A stretch of DNA of 47,192 bases, taken from contig JBDKRG010000027.1 of the NCBI GenBank assembly GCA_039683515.1, positions 1 to 47,192 of the forward strand, written 5' to 3'. This document shows, piece after piece, positions 1-8,995 of this stretch; the stretch's first letter is position 1; the number at the start of each line of letters is the position of its first letter. The position numbers were made by a program, and so were the translations under genes. The stretch is from JAJFUE01 sp039683515. GTDB taxonomy: Bacteria > Sumerlaeota > Sumerlaeia > MVZB01. The notes under the pieces were generated by a model. That model saw nothing but the letters and a program-made list of their open reading frames with translations. It did no database searches and was not told the origin of the DNA.

Positions 1-51
1 GGAGAAATTTCTTGCGCTCTTTCAGAGCTCTTGTCGATGCGGGCTCGCTGA

Positions 52-106
52 CCTGGGGCTGCGCTTCGCTCCGCCCCAGGCTGGAATCTTTTGCGCTTTC
101 AGCGCA
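52..106. repeat. REP-like palindromes at the window edge
   Basis: Two hairpins lie in the 158 bases before the first gene. The first has 8-bp arms CCTGGGGC (52-59) and GCCCCAGG (73-80) around a CG-rich loop. The second is TGCGCT-ttc-AGCGCA (92-106). They belong to the same broad class as the hairpins at 20835-21012 (arms CCCAGGGT/ACCCTGGG). No gene was recognised in 1-158. Confidence 0.6.
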
Positions 107-158
107 TCAATCCCATTCGCCCGCCGGATGTTGTGTCGCTATCATTTATTAAAATGCT

Positions 159-512
159 TTAATCCCCGTATCGCGCGGTCACCTCGATCTTGCCGGATGC
201 CTCGAAACGGACGTCCGCCGAGCCGGACAGGCTTTGGGTCACGTACTCCAACACAGGTTGATCGATGACCTGACCCGCCCGTTCGACCCGAACAAACAGT
301 GTCCCCTCTCCTACCTGTCCCGACTCAAGGGTGATCTCGAGACGCTGGCCCTTGTCGAGCGCACCGAGGCTTTTGTCGAAAAAGAATTTTTCGCCGGCCG
401 GCTTGGTGGCTGGTGTTGATCCCTCGCGCCACGTGATCAAGCGGACTGAATCAATCCTGTCCTGGCCGTTGTTGATCAGCGTCACACGGTAGAATCCACA
501 TATCAGATACAC
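159..512 (-). CDS. Small beta-sandwich-like hypothetical protein, possibly a 5'-truncated remnant
   Basis: The 117-residue product alternates polar and hydrophobic residues as expected for a beta-sandwich, for example YRVTLINNG near the N-terminus and IEVTARYGD at the C-terminus. I do not recognise the family. The only start is a GTG at 510-512, with an in-frame TAG three codons upstream. There is no signal peptide and the first strand begins almost at once. A domain that looks extracytoplasmic but lacks an export signal suggests a C-terminal fragment of a larger exported protein. The lost 5' end would fall where the repeats at 531-644 now lie. It could equally be a short intact cytoplasmic protein. 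No neighbour informs its function. Confidence 0.5.
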   Translation of the reverse strand: MYLICGFYRVTLINNGQDRIDSVRLITWREGSTPATKPAGEKFFFDKSLGALDKGQRLEITLESGQVGEGTLFVRVERAGQVIDQPVLEYVTQSLSGSADVRFEASGKIEVTARYGD

Positions 513-530
513 GTGGTCAGTCTACTAAAA

Positions 531-644
531 CGGCTGAAGCCAGGATCGAGAAGCCGCGCTGAAGCGCGCTGAAATGTCAAAACTGCCAACATCATCCCGC
601 CGGCTGAAGCCGGGGGCAAGGAAGAGCACGCTGAAGCGCGCTAA
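531..644. repeat. Imperfect direct repeat of about 43 bp with REP-like cores
   Basis: Two copies (531-573 and 601-644) both begin with CGGCTGAAGC and end with GCTGAAGCGCGCT. Each contains self-complementary GGCTGAAGCC and GCGCTGAAGCGC motifs. They fill the gap between the small beta-sandwich gene and the 3' end of the dehydratase gene. Confidence 0.65.
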
Positions 645-655
645 TCGGACAGAGC

Positions 656-2617
<1,962 letters not shown>

Positions 2618-2800
2618 CTTCTACACGATAATGATTCGCCATGGCGGTTTCAAGGCCGCATCCTGCAAAAAATGGGGGCGGCGCGAAAAACGGACGGATT
2701 CCGGGAACATTTGTCGCTTTTGTTCATCCATGAAGGTATCATGGAAGGGTCGATGAAAAGCCCTTCAGGACCAGTTTTTGGGAATTAAGGAGATGAAAAA

Positions 2801-3499
2801 ATGTCCCGGACACACATCTGGCTTTTGATCATGCTTTCGGCCCCCGCCATGCTGCTCGGCCCGCTGGGGTGCGAAACCATGCAGGAACATAAGCGGACGA
2901 CGATCGGCACGGCCACCGGCGCGGCCGTCGGCGGCCTGGCCGGCGGCATCATCGGCCACCAGAGCGGCCACAAGGGGGCCGGCGTGGCGATCGGCGCGGC
3001 CACCGGCGCGCTGATCGGCGGCGGGATCGGCTACGCCCTCGACCGGCGCGCGGCGGATCGCCTCCGCCAGATCCAGGGCGTCGACGTCCAGGTCAACCAG
3101 GAAGCCAAGACCGACACGGGCGAAACGGTCCCGCAGCGCATGACGCTCCGCGTCAGCAACGAAGTGCTGTTCGAGCGCGGCTCGGCAGCGCTGAGCCCGG
3201 AGGGGAGCCGCAAGATCGCCGAAATCGCCGCCGTCATCCGCGATTACCCCGACACCAGCGTCAACGTTCGCGGCTACGCCAGCTCCGAGGGGGGCGACGA
3301 GTACAACCTCCAGCTGTCGCAGCGCCGGGCGTCGGCCGTCGCCGACACGCTCGTCGCCAACAAGGTCGACCAGCGCCGCCTCGCGCAGGTGACGGGCCTC
3401 GGCGAGTCCAACCCGATCGGCGACAACAGCACCGAAGCGGGCCGGGCAATGAACCGCCGGGTCGAGATCGAGGTCTTCCCGACCGCGGACATTAAATAA
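2801..3499 (+). CDS. OmpA-family lipoprotein with glycine-zipper segment
   Basis: Product of 232 residues. The N-terminus has a hydrophobic stretch ending in the lipobox-like LGPLGC (Cys 24), so it is probably lipidated. Residues about 35-85 form a glycine zipper (repeated GAAVGG, GAGVAIG, GALIGGGIGYA patterns). The C-terminal half is an OmpA/MotB peptidoglycan-binding domain, with FERGSAAL, VRGYASSEGGDEYN, LSQRRASAVADTLV and MNRRVEIEV. Members sit in the outer membrane and bind peptidoglycan non-covalently. A strong Shine-Dalgarno AAGGAG lies about 9 bases before the ATG, which fixes the start. The architecture resembles YiaD-type proteins. The gene is monocistronic, with a GC-rich hairpin after it. 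Confidence 0.93.
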   Translation: MSRTHIWLLIMLSAPAMLLGPLGCETMQEHKRTTIGTATGAAVGGLAGGIIGHQSGHKGAGVAIGAATGALIGGGIGYALDRRAADRLRQIQGVDVQVNQEAKTDTGETVPQRMTLRVSNEVLFERGSAALSPEGSRKIAEIAAVIRDYPDTSVNVRGYASSEGGDEYNLQLSQRRASAVADTLVANKVDQRRLAQVTGLGESNPIGDNSTEAGRAMNRRVEIEVFPTADIK

Positions 3500-3500
3500 T

Positions 3501-3530
3501 TGCGGATTTCGGATTGCGGATTGCGGAATG
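3501..3530. repeat. Heptamer array TGCGGAT x4, one base after the ompA-like stop codon
   Basis: Units TGCGGAT, TTCGGAT, TGCGGAT and TGCGGAA follow directly after TAA at 3497-3499. This is one of the gene-end heptamer arrays of the window. It runs into the terminator-like stem at 3530-3576. Confidence 0.8.
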
Positions 3531-3576
3531 AAGAATCCGGGGGGGCTGGCTCCGATGAGCAGCCCCCCCCTTCTTC
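3530..3576. terminator. Strong hairpin after the OmpA-family gene
   Basis: GGGGGGGCTG (3539-3548) pairs perfectly with CAGCCCCCCC (3560-3569). GAAGAA upstream and TTCTTC downstream extend the stem. There is only a short pyrimidine run rather than a T-tract, so rho-independent termination is likely but not certain. Confidence 0.6.
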
Positions 3577-3695
3577 GCGACCCACCATTCGCATTCCGGG
3601 ATCGAAAAACGCTTGCCAAAACCGGCTCCCCGTCCCAACATATCCCGGTAGAGGGTCGAGTTGTGCCCTCGGATCATGATTTGAGGTAGGACGCC

Positions 3696-4436
3696 ATGCC
3701 CATGCTCAGGTTCGGACGCTTGCTGACGGCGCTGGTCGCCGCGGCCATGCTGATTTCGGCGGGATCGGCCCAGGCGAAGCTGTTCAAGCTCCAGCCGCTG
3801 TCGCCCCAGGATGCTTCGCGTCTGAACGACAAGGCCAAGGCCGAATACGAGCAGGGGCTGAACTGGGTCAGCAAGATCGACTACCCGCTGGCGTACCAGC
3901 ACTTCAACAAGGCGGTCGAGGCCCAGCCCGAGAACATTTACCTGCGCTACGTCGCCGTTCAGGTCGCCGTTTACCTCGGCGACACCCGCATGGGCAACAA
4001 GGCCGCCGAGTATTACGACCAGGCGCTCAATCACCTGAAGGCGATCGACGCCTCGCCGTCGCTCAACCAGCGCGAACGCGACCGGGCCCAGGGGCTCATG
4101 GACATGGTCAGCAAGCTGAAGGACTCGGTCGGGCAGCGCGACCTGAACCGCACCAAGTACGGCCGGGAACTGGCGAAGCAGTATGCCGAGATCATTTACA
4201 AGAAGCCTGAAGAGGCGACCGAAAAGTCGCCCGAACAGGAAGCCCTCGCGCGCACGGGCGTCATCAAGACGGAAGGCGAAAAGAGCGGCGTCGCCACCGG
4301 CGTCGACGTCCTGACCCTTTACAAGCGGCCGCGGCGCCAGACGGGGGCCCGCCCGATCACCGGCACGCCGTCGACCACGACCGAACCGGCCGATACGGGC
4401 GCGGGGACCGAAACCACGCCCCCGGCGACCAAGTAA
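3696..4436 (+). CDS. Exported TPR-like hypothetical protein
   Basis: Product of 246 residues with a clear Sec signal peptide (positive MPMLRFGRL, then a hydrophobic core) and a predicted cleavage site SAQA-K. Residues about 50-140 are helical with a TPR-like pattern: KAEYEQGLNWVSKIDYPLAY, then HFNKAVEAQPENIYLRY. The last 40 residues are low-complexity Thr/Pro/Gly, typical of a flexible tail. No enzyme motif is visible. The ribosome-binding region GAGGTAGGA lies about 5 bases before the ATG. The PII gene starts 20 bases after its stop without a good Shine-Dalgarno of its own, so the two are probably co-transcribed. The function is unknown; a periplasmic scaffold or adaptor is the simplest reading. 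Confidence 0.8.
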   Translation: MPMLRFGRLLTALVAAAMLISAGSAQAKLFKLQPLSPQDASRLNDKAKAEYEQGLNWVSKIDYPLAYQHFNKAVEAQPENIYLRYVAVQVAVYLGDTRMGNKAAEYYDQALNHLKAIDASPSLNQRERDRAQGLMDMVSKLKDSVGQRDLNRTKYGRELAKQYAEIIYKKPEEATEKSPEQEALARTGVIKTEGEKSGVATGVDVLTLYKRPRRQTGARPITGTPSTTTEPADTGAGTETTPPATK

Positions 4437-4455
4437 CGCCGCGCCGGCTCCGTTC

Positions 4456-4794
4456 ATGAAATTCATCATCGCGATCATCAAGCCCTTCAAGATCTCCGAG
4501 GTCAAGCAGGCGCTCTCCGATATCGGCATCGAGCGGATGACGGTGACCGAGGTCAAGGGCTATGGCCGCCAGAAGGGCCACAGCGAGCTCTACCGCGGCA
4601 CCGAATACCAGATCGATTTCGTCCCCAAACTCAGGATGGAGCTGGCCGTCGACGACGACGACCTGGACCGCGTCGTCGAGGCGATCCGCCACGCCGCGCA
4701 CACCGACTCGATCGGCGACGGGAAGATCTTCGTGCTGAACCTGGAAGAAGCCGTGCGCATCCGGACGGGCGAACAGGGACCGGACGCGTTATAA
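4456..4794 (+). CDS. glnB: Nitrogen regulatory protein PII
   Basis: Product of 112 residues, full length for PII. The N-terminus MKFIIAIIKPFKISEVKQAL, the T-loop with Tyr51 in YRGTEY (the residue uridylylated in proteobacterial GlnB/GlnK), and the B/C-loop segments TDSIGDGKIFV and EEAVRIRTGE are all present. PII trimers sense 2-oxoglutarate, ATP/ADP and often glutamine, and control nitrogen enzymes or transporters. No amtB, glnA or glnD lies nearby. Instead the gene follows an exported helical protein, so its target cannot be read from context. glnB and glnK cannot be told apart here, and the symbol is used in the generic sense. Confidence 0.95.
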   Translation: MKFIIAIIKPFKISEVKQALSDIGIERMTVTEVKGYGRQKGHSELYRGTEYQIDFVPKLRMELAVDDDDLDRVVEAIRHAAHTDSIGDGKIFVLNLEEAVRIRTGEQGPDAL

Positions 4795-4795
4795 A

Positions 4796-4908
4796 TCCTC
4801 ACGCAAAAGCGCAAAAACAAATTTCAGAAACGCAAAAGGGAATCTTGATTTGAGATTCGGGATTCCTGATTTCTTGCGCTTTTGCTCTTTTGCGTTTTTG
4901 CGTGAGGA
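4796..4908. repeat. Inverted repeat of CGCAAAA-type heptamers between convergent genes
   Basis: The left arm starts one base after the PII stop (4796-4818, TCCTCACGCAAAAGCGC...). The right arm (4876-4908) is its complement and ends four bases from the stop of the SMI1-like gene. Each arm is built of A-rich CGCAAAA-like units. The loop contains four GATTNNN heptamers (4847-4874). In RNA from either side this would form a long hairpin and could act as a bidirectional terminator. Confidence 0.8.
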
Positions 4909-4912
4909 ATTC

Positions 4913-5407
4913 TCAAACCGACTCGATTACTGATTCCATGAATAAACGCATCGTGGGAGCGATCACTTTGACAACTTCGATGCGCTCGTGGATGAGAATC
5001 TTCTCGTGATCGAGTTGGACGATCGGACAATCTTTGCGGGATTTTCTGAATTTCGTGTAGAAACAGATCGGATCATATGACGGAGATGTTTCTGGATTTC
5101 CGAATTGAAGGTAGCCATTTTTCAAACACACCGCCGAAAGGACCGGATCCTTGAAAGTCTGATCGCTGGCAGCGGCGAAAAACGTGATCCCGCCCAACTC
5201 GAATTCGGAAAAACCAAAACGGGTCGCGAAAAGATAATACGGATTCGGGAAAACAAGCCCGGCACGCTGTTCAATGGCTTCGATCCAGTCGGCAGGCTGA
5301 TCCGATGGCCGAATAACAGGCTTGCCCATGGCCGTGCTCCCCACGCGTTCTGCCGCTTGGACGAAGCGCCGGATCAATTCATTGTCGCTATTGCTATTCC
5401 GATTCAC
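4913..5407 (-). CDS. SMI1/KNR4-like protein
   Basis: Product of up to 164 residues. The central part has the SMI1/KNR4 superfamily look: FPNPYYLFATRFGFSEFELG, then GGITFFA, YLQFGNPETS, DPICFYT and DCPIVQLDHEKIL. In bacteria the superfamily includes many immunity proteins of contact-dependent or polymorphic toxin systems, but also stand-alone proteins. No toxin gene is visible beside it. The GTG start at 5405-5407 lies inside a GATTCAC heptamer array, so the true start is uncertain; the next Met is residue 27. The gene lies 11 bases downstream of the sugar transferase on the same strand and may be co-transcribed. The family call is by motif resemblance only. Confidence 0.7.
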   Translation of the reverse strand: MNRNSNSDNELIRRFVQAAERVGSTAMGKPVIRPSDQPADWIEAIEQRAGLVFPNPYYLFATRFGFSEFELGGITFFAAASDQTFKDPVLSAVCLKNGYLQFGNPETSPSYDPICFYTKFRKSRKDCPIVQLDHEKILIHERIEVVKVIAPTMRLFMESVIESV

Positions 5408-5422
5408 GATTCACAAATTCAC
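5394..5422. repeat. GATTCAC heptamer array spanning a stop and a start codon
   Basis: GATTCAC (5401-5407), GATTCAC (5408-5414) and the variant AAATTCAC (5415-5422) follow one another. On the minus strand they read GTGAATC. They supply the sequence around the sugar-transferase stop and the GTG start of the SMI1-like gene. Confidence 0.65.
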
Positions 5423-6906
5423 ATTGCCCCGTAGCCGGTGATGACGACGTAGATCGTCTTGGCCAGGATTTTGAAGTCGAGCCGCAGCGACCAGTTGTCG
5501 ATGTATTCGAGGTCCATCTTCATCCAGGTCTCGAACGGAAGCATGTTGCGGCCGCTGACCTGCCAGAGGCACGTGATGCCGGGCTTCATGGAGAGCCGGC
5601 GGCGCTGCCAGCGGTCGTACTGGACGACCTCCTCGGGCAGCGGCGGGCGCGGGCCGACGAGGCTCATCTCGCCCCTCAACACGTTCCAAAGCTGGGGCAG
5701 CTCATCGATCGAAAACTTGCGCAGGAGGCGGCCGATCGGCGTGACGCGCGGGTCGTGGCGCATCTTGAAGACAGGGCCTTCCTGCTCGTTTTGCGCGGCC
5801 AGGGCCTCGCGCTCGGACTCGGCGCCGGGGCGCATTGTGCGGAACTTGTAGAGCGTGAACAGCCGGCCGTTCAGGCCGCAGCGCTTCTGCTTGAACAGGA
5901 TCGGCGCGCCGGCGGGCGAGCTCATCCGGATCGCCAGCGCCGCCATCAGCATGAACGGCGACAGCAGGATCAGCAGCCCGGCCGAGGCAACGCGGTCGAA
6001 CGTGTGCTTGAACAGCAGGGCCGGGCCCATCGGCTGCGTCGGCCAGTAGGATAGGACCGGCACGTCCTCGAACCAGTCGACGAGGGGGCGGGCGATGTGG
6101 CCGTGGAAAAAGTTGAGCGGCAGGTGCGTGCGGACGCCCATCTCCTCGCAGACTTCCATGATCGGCCTCACGGCCGAGATCGGCGCCGAGTCGGGGATAA
6201 AGATCACTTCATCGATGGCGCGTTCCCACAGGGCCTCCGGCGCGCGCGCAAGGTCCGACAGGATCGGGTAGCCGAGCGAGAACTCGGGGACGGTGACCGG
6301 GTTGAAGCGCGCCCCCTGGCACTCGGGGCGGTCGGTGACGATCCCCTCGATCGCGACGCCCCAGATCGGGTGGCCGCCGATCGAGGCCGCGAACTCGGCC
6401 AGGGGCTCGCCCGAGCCGACGAGGATCACGCGGCGCAGGTTGAGACCCCGGCGGCGGCGGTCGCGCAGGATGACCAGGACGAGCCACGCCTTCGTGACCA
6501 GCAGCCCCCACGTCACCGGCGGCAGGATGAGGATCATCACGCGCGACGTCGAGAGCGCGCCGGCCGCGACCGCGAACGAGCGGCCGATGACAAAGTCGAC
6601 GGCCATGAGCAGGACGGCGGCCTCGACGCAGGCGACGGCCATCGACCGGGCGGCGGTGCCGAGCCGCCCGCCGAGCCGCTGCGGCCGGTAGAGGCCGTTG
6701 TAGGCAAGCGCGATGAGCGTGACGACCGGCGCGACCGGCAGCAGCCAGACGTAGTTGAGGAGCCGCGAGGGGGGGACCAGCCCCGGGGCGACATACAGGC
6801 TGATGGCCGTGCGCAGGCCGTGCGCGACGAAAAACGCCGCCGCCGTCAGGACCAGATCCAGCCCGACGTTGACCTGACGCAAGATGTATTGCTTCTCGCG
6901 CAGCAT
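5419..6906 (-). CDS. Polyprenyl-phosphate sugar-1-phosphate transferase for exopolysaccharide or O-antigen
   Basis: Product of 495 residues with the WcaJ/PssY-like two-part layout. The N-terminal half has about four membrane segments and a CoA-binding-like Rossmann domain (VILVGSGEPLAEF). The C-terminal bacterial sugar transferase domain (about residues 290-495) has FKQKRCGLNGRLFTLYKFRT, the acidic DE of SIDELPQLWNVL, MSLVGPRPPLPEE and KPGITCLWQVSGRN. Such enzymes transfer a hexose-1-phosphate to undecaprenyl phosphate, the first membrane step of repeat-unit synthesis. The probable pathway partners here are the FlaA1-type dehydratase and the O-antigen-ligase-like protein, although no polymerase/flippase operon surrounds it. 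The acceptor sugar cannot be predicted. Confidence 0.95.
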   Translation of the reverse strand: MLREKQYILRQVNVGLDLVLTAAAFFVAHGLRTAISLYVAPGLVPPSRLLNYVWLLPVAPVVTLIALAYNGLYRPQRLGGRLGTAARSMAVACVEAAVLLMAVDFVIGRSFAVAAGALSTSRVMILILPPVTWGLLVTKAWLVLVILRDRRRRGLNLRRVILVGSGEPLAEFAASIGGHPIWGVAIEGIVTDRPECQGARFNPVTVPEFSLGYPILSDLARAPEALWERAIDEVIFIPDSAPISAVRPIMEVCEEMGVRTHLPLNFFHGHIARPLVDWFEDVPVLSYWPTQPMGPALLFKHTFDRVASAGLLILLSPFMLMAALAIRMSSPAGAPILFKQKRCGLNGRLFTLYKFRTMRPGAESEREALAAQNEQEGPVFKMRHDPRVTPIGRLLRKFSIDELPQLWNVLRGEMSLVGPRPPLPEEVVQYDRWQRRRLSMKPGITCLWQVSGRNMLPFETWMKMDLEYIDNWSLRLDFKILAKTIYVVITGYGAM

Positions 6907-6956
6907 ATTGAGTCAAGTGTGTGGGTAAGGCTGATGAGATGCAAGCGGCTTTTTCT

Positions 6957-7127
6957 CGTGCGTCGTGCGTCGTGCGCGTAATCGTAATCGTAATCGAAAA
7001 TCGAAGCAGCCCCCCTCGCAAAACCTTTATCCTCGCATGGCCGAACTGGTGCAAACACAGGCCGATCAGGAGATCGGCGTTCCCGGGGTTTCGATTACGA
7101 TTACGACGCACGACGCACGACGCACGA
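6957..7127. repeat. Inverted pair of composite 6/7-mer arrays in a divergent promoter region
   Basis: The left arm (6957-7005) has three CGTGCG(T/C) heptamers, then three GTAATC hexamers, then GAAAATCGAA. The right arm (7090-7127) is its complement: TTCGATTACGATTACG followed by CGACGCA heptamers. An 84-base spacer lies between, with no recognised gene. The same module order occurs at 15417, 16500 and 26412. The pair fills most of the 296-base gap between the sugar transferase and the zinc-ribbon gene. Confidence 0.85.
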
Positions 7128-7144
7128 ACGGGGACCTAAACAGC

Positions 7145-7174
7145 TTGAACTCTATGGGGGTGGGGGCCTAAAAT
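7145..7174 (+). promoter_or_regulatory. Candidate sigma70 promoter for the zinc-ribbon gene
   Basis: TTGAAC (7145-7150) and TAAAAT (7169-7174) are separated by 18 bases, giving an expected start of transcription near 7181 and a leader of about 20 bases before the ATG at 7203. It lies just downstream of the inverted arrays. Called by eye only. Confidence 0.45.
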
Positions 7175-7202
7175 GCGGGCAGTCTGAGCGTGGACTGACG
7201 TA

Positions 7203-7748
7203 ATGGATAAAGAGACACTCCTTTCGATTGGACGGCCGCAGCGGCGCTGCATGAATTGCGATGCGCCGATCGACACCATCGAGCGCCACCCGAGCGTGCT
7301 GCGGTCGGCGGGCAAGCGCGATATCGAGCGCTGCGACTATTGCCCCACCTGCTGGGAACAGCTCAAGGACGACGCCTACGACTCGTTCTGGATGACCCGG
7401 CGCGACACCACGCCGCGCAAGGCCCCCAAGCTCAACCGGCGCGAGCGCTCGATGGCGCTGCGGGCGCTGTTCGAGTCGCTGTGGGACCGCCGCGAGAACG
7501 AGGACGTCGGGCCGGAGATCTACCTGCTGGCCCACCTGCTCATGAAATGGGGCGGGCTCAAGTGGCGCGAAAACGGCGCCGACATCGCCGGCCGGCCGTG
7601 CCTCGTGTTCGAGGACCCCGCCAGCGGCGACCGCATCGAGATCGCCGACATGGAAGTGGGCGACGAACGGCTCGCCTCGATCCAGCAGCGCATCGACGAT
7701 TTCCTGAGCGAATACGCGGATGAAGACAAATTTAGTCCTGAGTCCTGA
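7203..7748 (+). CDS. Zinc-ribbon-like hypothetical protein with repeat-encoded C-terminus
   Basis: Product of 181 residues. The N-terminus carries CMNC (residues 16-19) and CDYCPTC (about 44-50), a treble-clef or zinc-ribbon-like cysteine set. The rest is charged and mostly helical (ERSMALRALFESLWDRREN, then ASIQQRIDDFLSEYADED). I do not recognise the family. The final residues FSPES and the stop TGA (7746-7748) are encoded by the AGTCCTG array beginning at 7734, so the original C-terminus may have been altered by array insertion or growth. kdsD follows on the same strand about 50 bases downstream. Metal binding and a regulatory role are inferences from the cysteine pattern. Confidence 0.75.
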   Translation: MDKETLLSIGRPQRRCMNCDAPIDTIERHPSVLRSAGKRDIERCDYCPTCWEQLKDDAYDSFWMTRRDTTPRKAPKLNRRERSMALRALFESLWDRRENEDVGPEIYLLAHLLMKWGGLKWRENGADIAGRPCLVFEDPASGDRIEIADMEVGDERLASIQQRIDDFLSEYADEDKFSPES

Positions 7749-7782
7749 GTCCTGAGTCCTGAGTCCTGGGTTCTGAGTCTTG
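7734..7782. repeat. AGTCCTG heptamer array, 5 perfect plus 2 degenerate units
   Basis: Perfect units run from 7734 to 7768, followed by GGTTCTG and AGTCTTG. The second and third units provide the TGA stop of the zinc-ribbon gene. The array end reaches a potential GTG at 7784 upstream of kdsD. The same unit in the same orientation relative to the upstream gene recurs at 10890 and, inverted, at 11031. Confidence 0.92.
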
Positions 7783-7798
7783 AGTGAAAAGATACGAG

Positions 7799-8794
7799 AT
7801 GGTTGAAAATACAAATACCGGGTTGAAGCAACAGTCATGGATCGAGCGGGCGTGCGCGTTCATTGACATCGAGGCCGAGGCGGTCGCGCGGCTCAAGGAG
7901 ATCCTCGACGCGAACTTCGAGCGGGCGGTCGAGCTGCTGTTGGCCTGCCAGGGGCGCGTGATCACGACCGGCATGGGCAAGGCCGGGCTCATCGCGCGCA
8001 AGGCGGCGGCCACGTTCGCCTCGACCGGCACGCCGGCCATCTTCGTCCACCCCGGCGAAAGCCTCCACGGCGACCTGGGGATGATCACCTCGACCGACCT
8101 CGTGCTGGCGTTCTCGTACCGCGGCCAGACCGAGGAAGTCCTGCGGATGATCCCGTACATCCGCTACATCAAGGCGCCGATCATCGCGATCACCTCCAAC
8201 TGCGACTCGGAGCTGGCCTCGCAGGCCGACGTGACGCTCATCCCGAAGATCGAGCGCGAGGCGTGCCCGCTGAACCTGACGCCGACGGCCTCGACGACGG
8301 CGATGCTGGCGCTGGCCGACACGATGGCGCTGACGCTGCTCGAGGCGCGCGGGTTCAAGCCCGAGGATTTCGCGCTTTACCACCCGGGCGGGTCGCTGGG
8401 GCGGCGGCTGCTGACGACGGTCGGCGACCTCATGCACACGGGCGAGAACAACCCGGTCGTCAAGGTCGGCACGCCGCTCAGCGAGGCGATCCTCGTCATG
8501 ACCTCGACCAAGATGGCCTCGACGAGCGTCCTTGGCGAGGACGGCAAGCTGGCCGGGTTCTTCACCGACGGCGACCTGCGCCGCTACCTGGGGCGCGGCC
8601 TGACCGACCTGTCGATCCCCGTCGACAAGCTCATGAACCCCAACCCCAAGTTCGTGCGGCCGGGGATGATGGCCGTCAAGGCGCTCGAGATCCTGCGCGA
8701 GCACAAGATCATCGAGCTGCCGGTCTGCGACGACGAGCTGCGCCCGATCGGGATCATCCACCTGCACGACATCACGCAGGCGGGGATCGCGTAA
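7799..8794 (+). CDS. kdsD: Arabinose-5-phosphate isomerase, KdsD/KpsF/GutQ family
   Basis: Product of 331 residues from ATG 7799. A GTG at 7784 is also in frame but lies at the edge of the heptamer array, so I prefer the ATG. The N-terminal SIS domain shows VITTGMGKAGLIARK, HPGESLHGDLGM, FSYRGQTEEV and the C-terminal part of the site ALYHPGGSLGRRLL. Two CBS domains follow (about residues 205-331), ending HLHDITQAGI. The family interconverts ribulose-5-phosphate and arabinose-5-phosphate, the first step towards Kdo for LPS or capsule. Length and domain order match KdsD. No kdsA, kdsB or kdsC is adjacent. Its presence supports an LPS-bearing outer membrane. Confidence 0.95.
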   Translation: MVENTNTGLKQQSWIERACAFIDIEAEAVARLKEILDANFERAVELLLACQGRVITTGMGKAGLIARKAAATFASTGTPAIFVHPGESLHGDLGMITSTDLVLAFSYRGQTEEVLRMIPYIRYIKAPIIAITSNCDSELASQADVTLIPKIEREACPLNLTPTASTTAMLALADTMALTLLEARGFKPEDFALYHPGGSLGRRLLTTVGDLMHTGENNPVVKVGTPLSEAILVMTSTKMASTSVLGEDGKLAGFFTDGDLRRYLGRGLTDLSIPVDKLMNPNPKFVRPGMMAVKALEILREHKIIELPVCDDELRPIGIIHLHDITQAGIA

Positions 8795-8808
8795 GAGGAG
8801 AATGCTTC

Positions 8809-8983
8809 GTCGCAGAGGTGCAGAGACGGGAAGAGGGCGCGGAGAACAGCAAGCATTCAAACACGAAATTCACGAAAAGAAGACCACGAAAATACACGAA
8901 ATATTTTGAACCGGTGCGCAGTCAATTGAATGAGAAAAATTCATGATCTCTGCGTTCTCCGCCCATCTCCGCGCCTCTGCGAC
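8809..8983. repeat. Inverted repeat of CGCAGAGG/CGGAGA-type units with an inner CACGAAA array
   Basis: The left arm (8809-8847) and right arm (8954-8983) are imperfectly complementary: GTCGCAGAGG... against ...CCTCTGCGAC. Between them are four spaced CACGAAA copies (8862-8901). The block lies between two genes read in the same direction, from just after the kdsD stop to 13 bases before the ligase-like start. It is not an obvious terminator because the loop exceeds 100 bases. Confidence 0.75.
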
Positions 8984-8995
8984 CAAAAGATCCCA

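Noticed and set aside
2711..2742. Promoter for the OmpA-family gene (TTGTCG and TATCAT)
   Set aside because: The spacing is 20 bases, outside the usual range, and no better pair was found.
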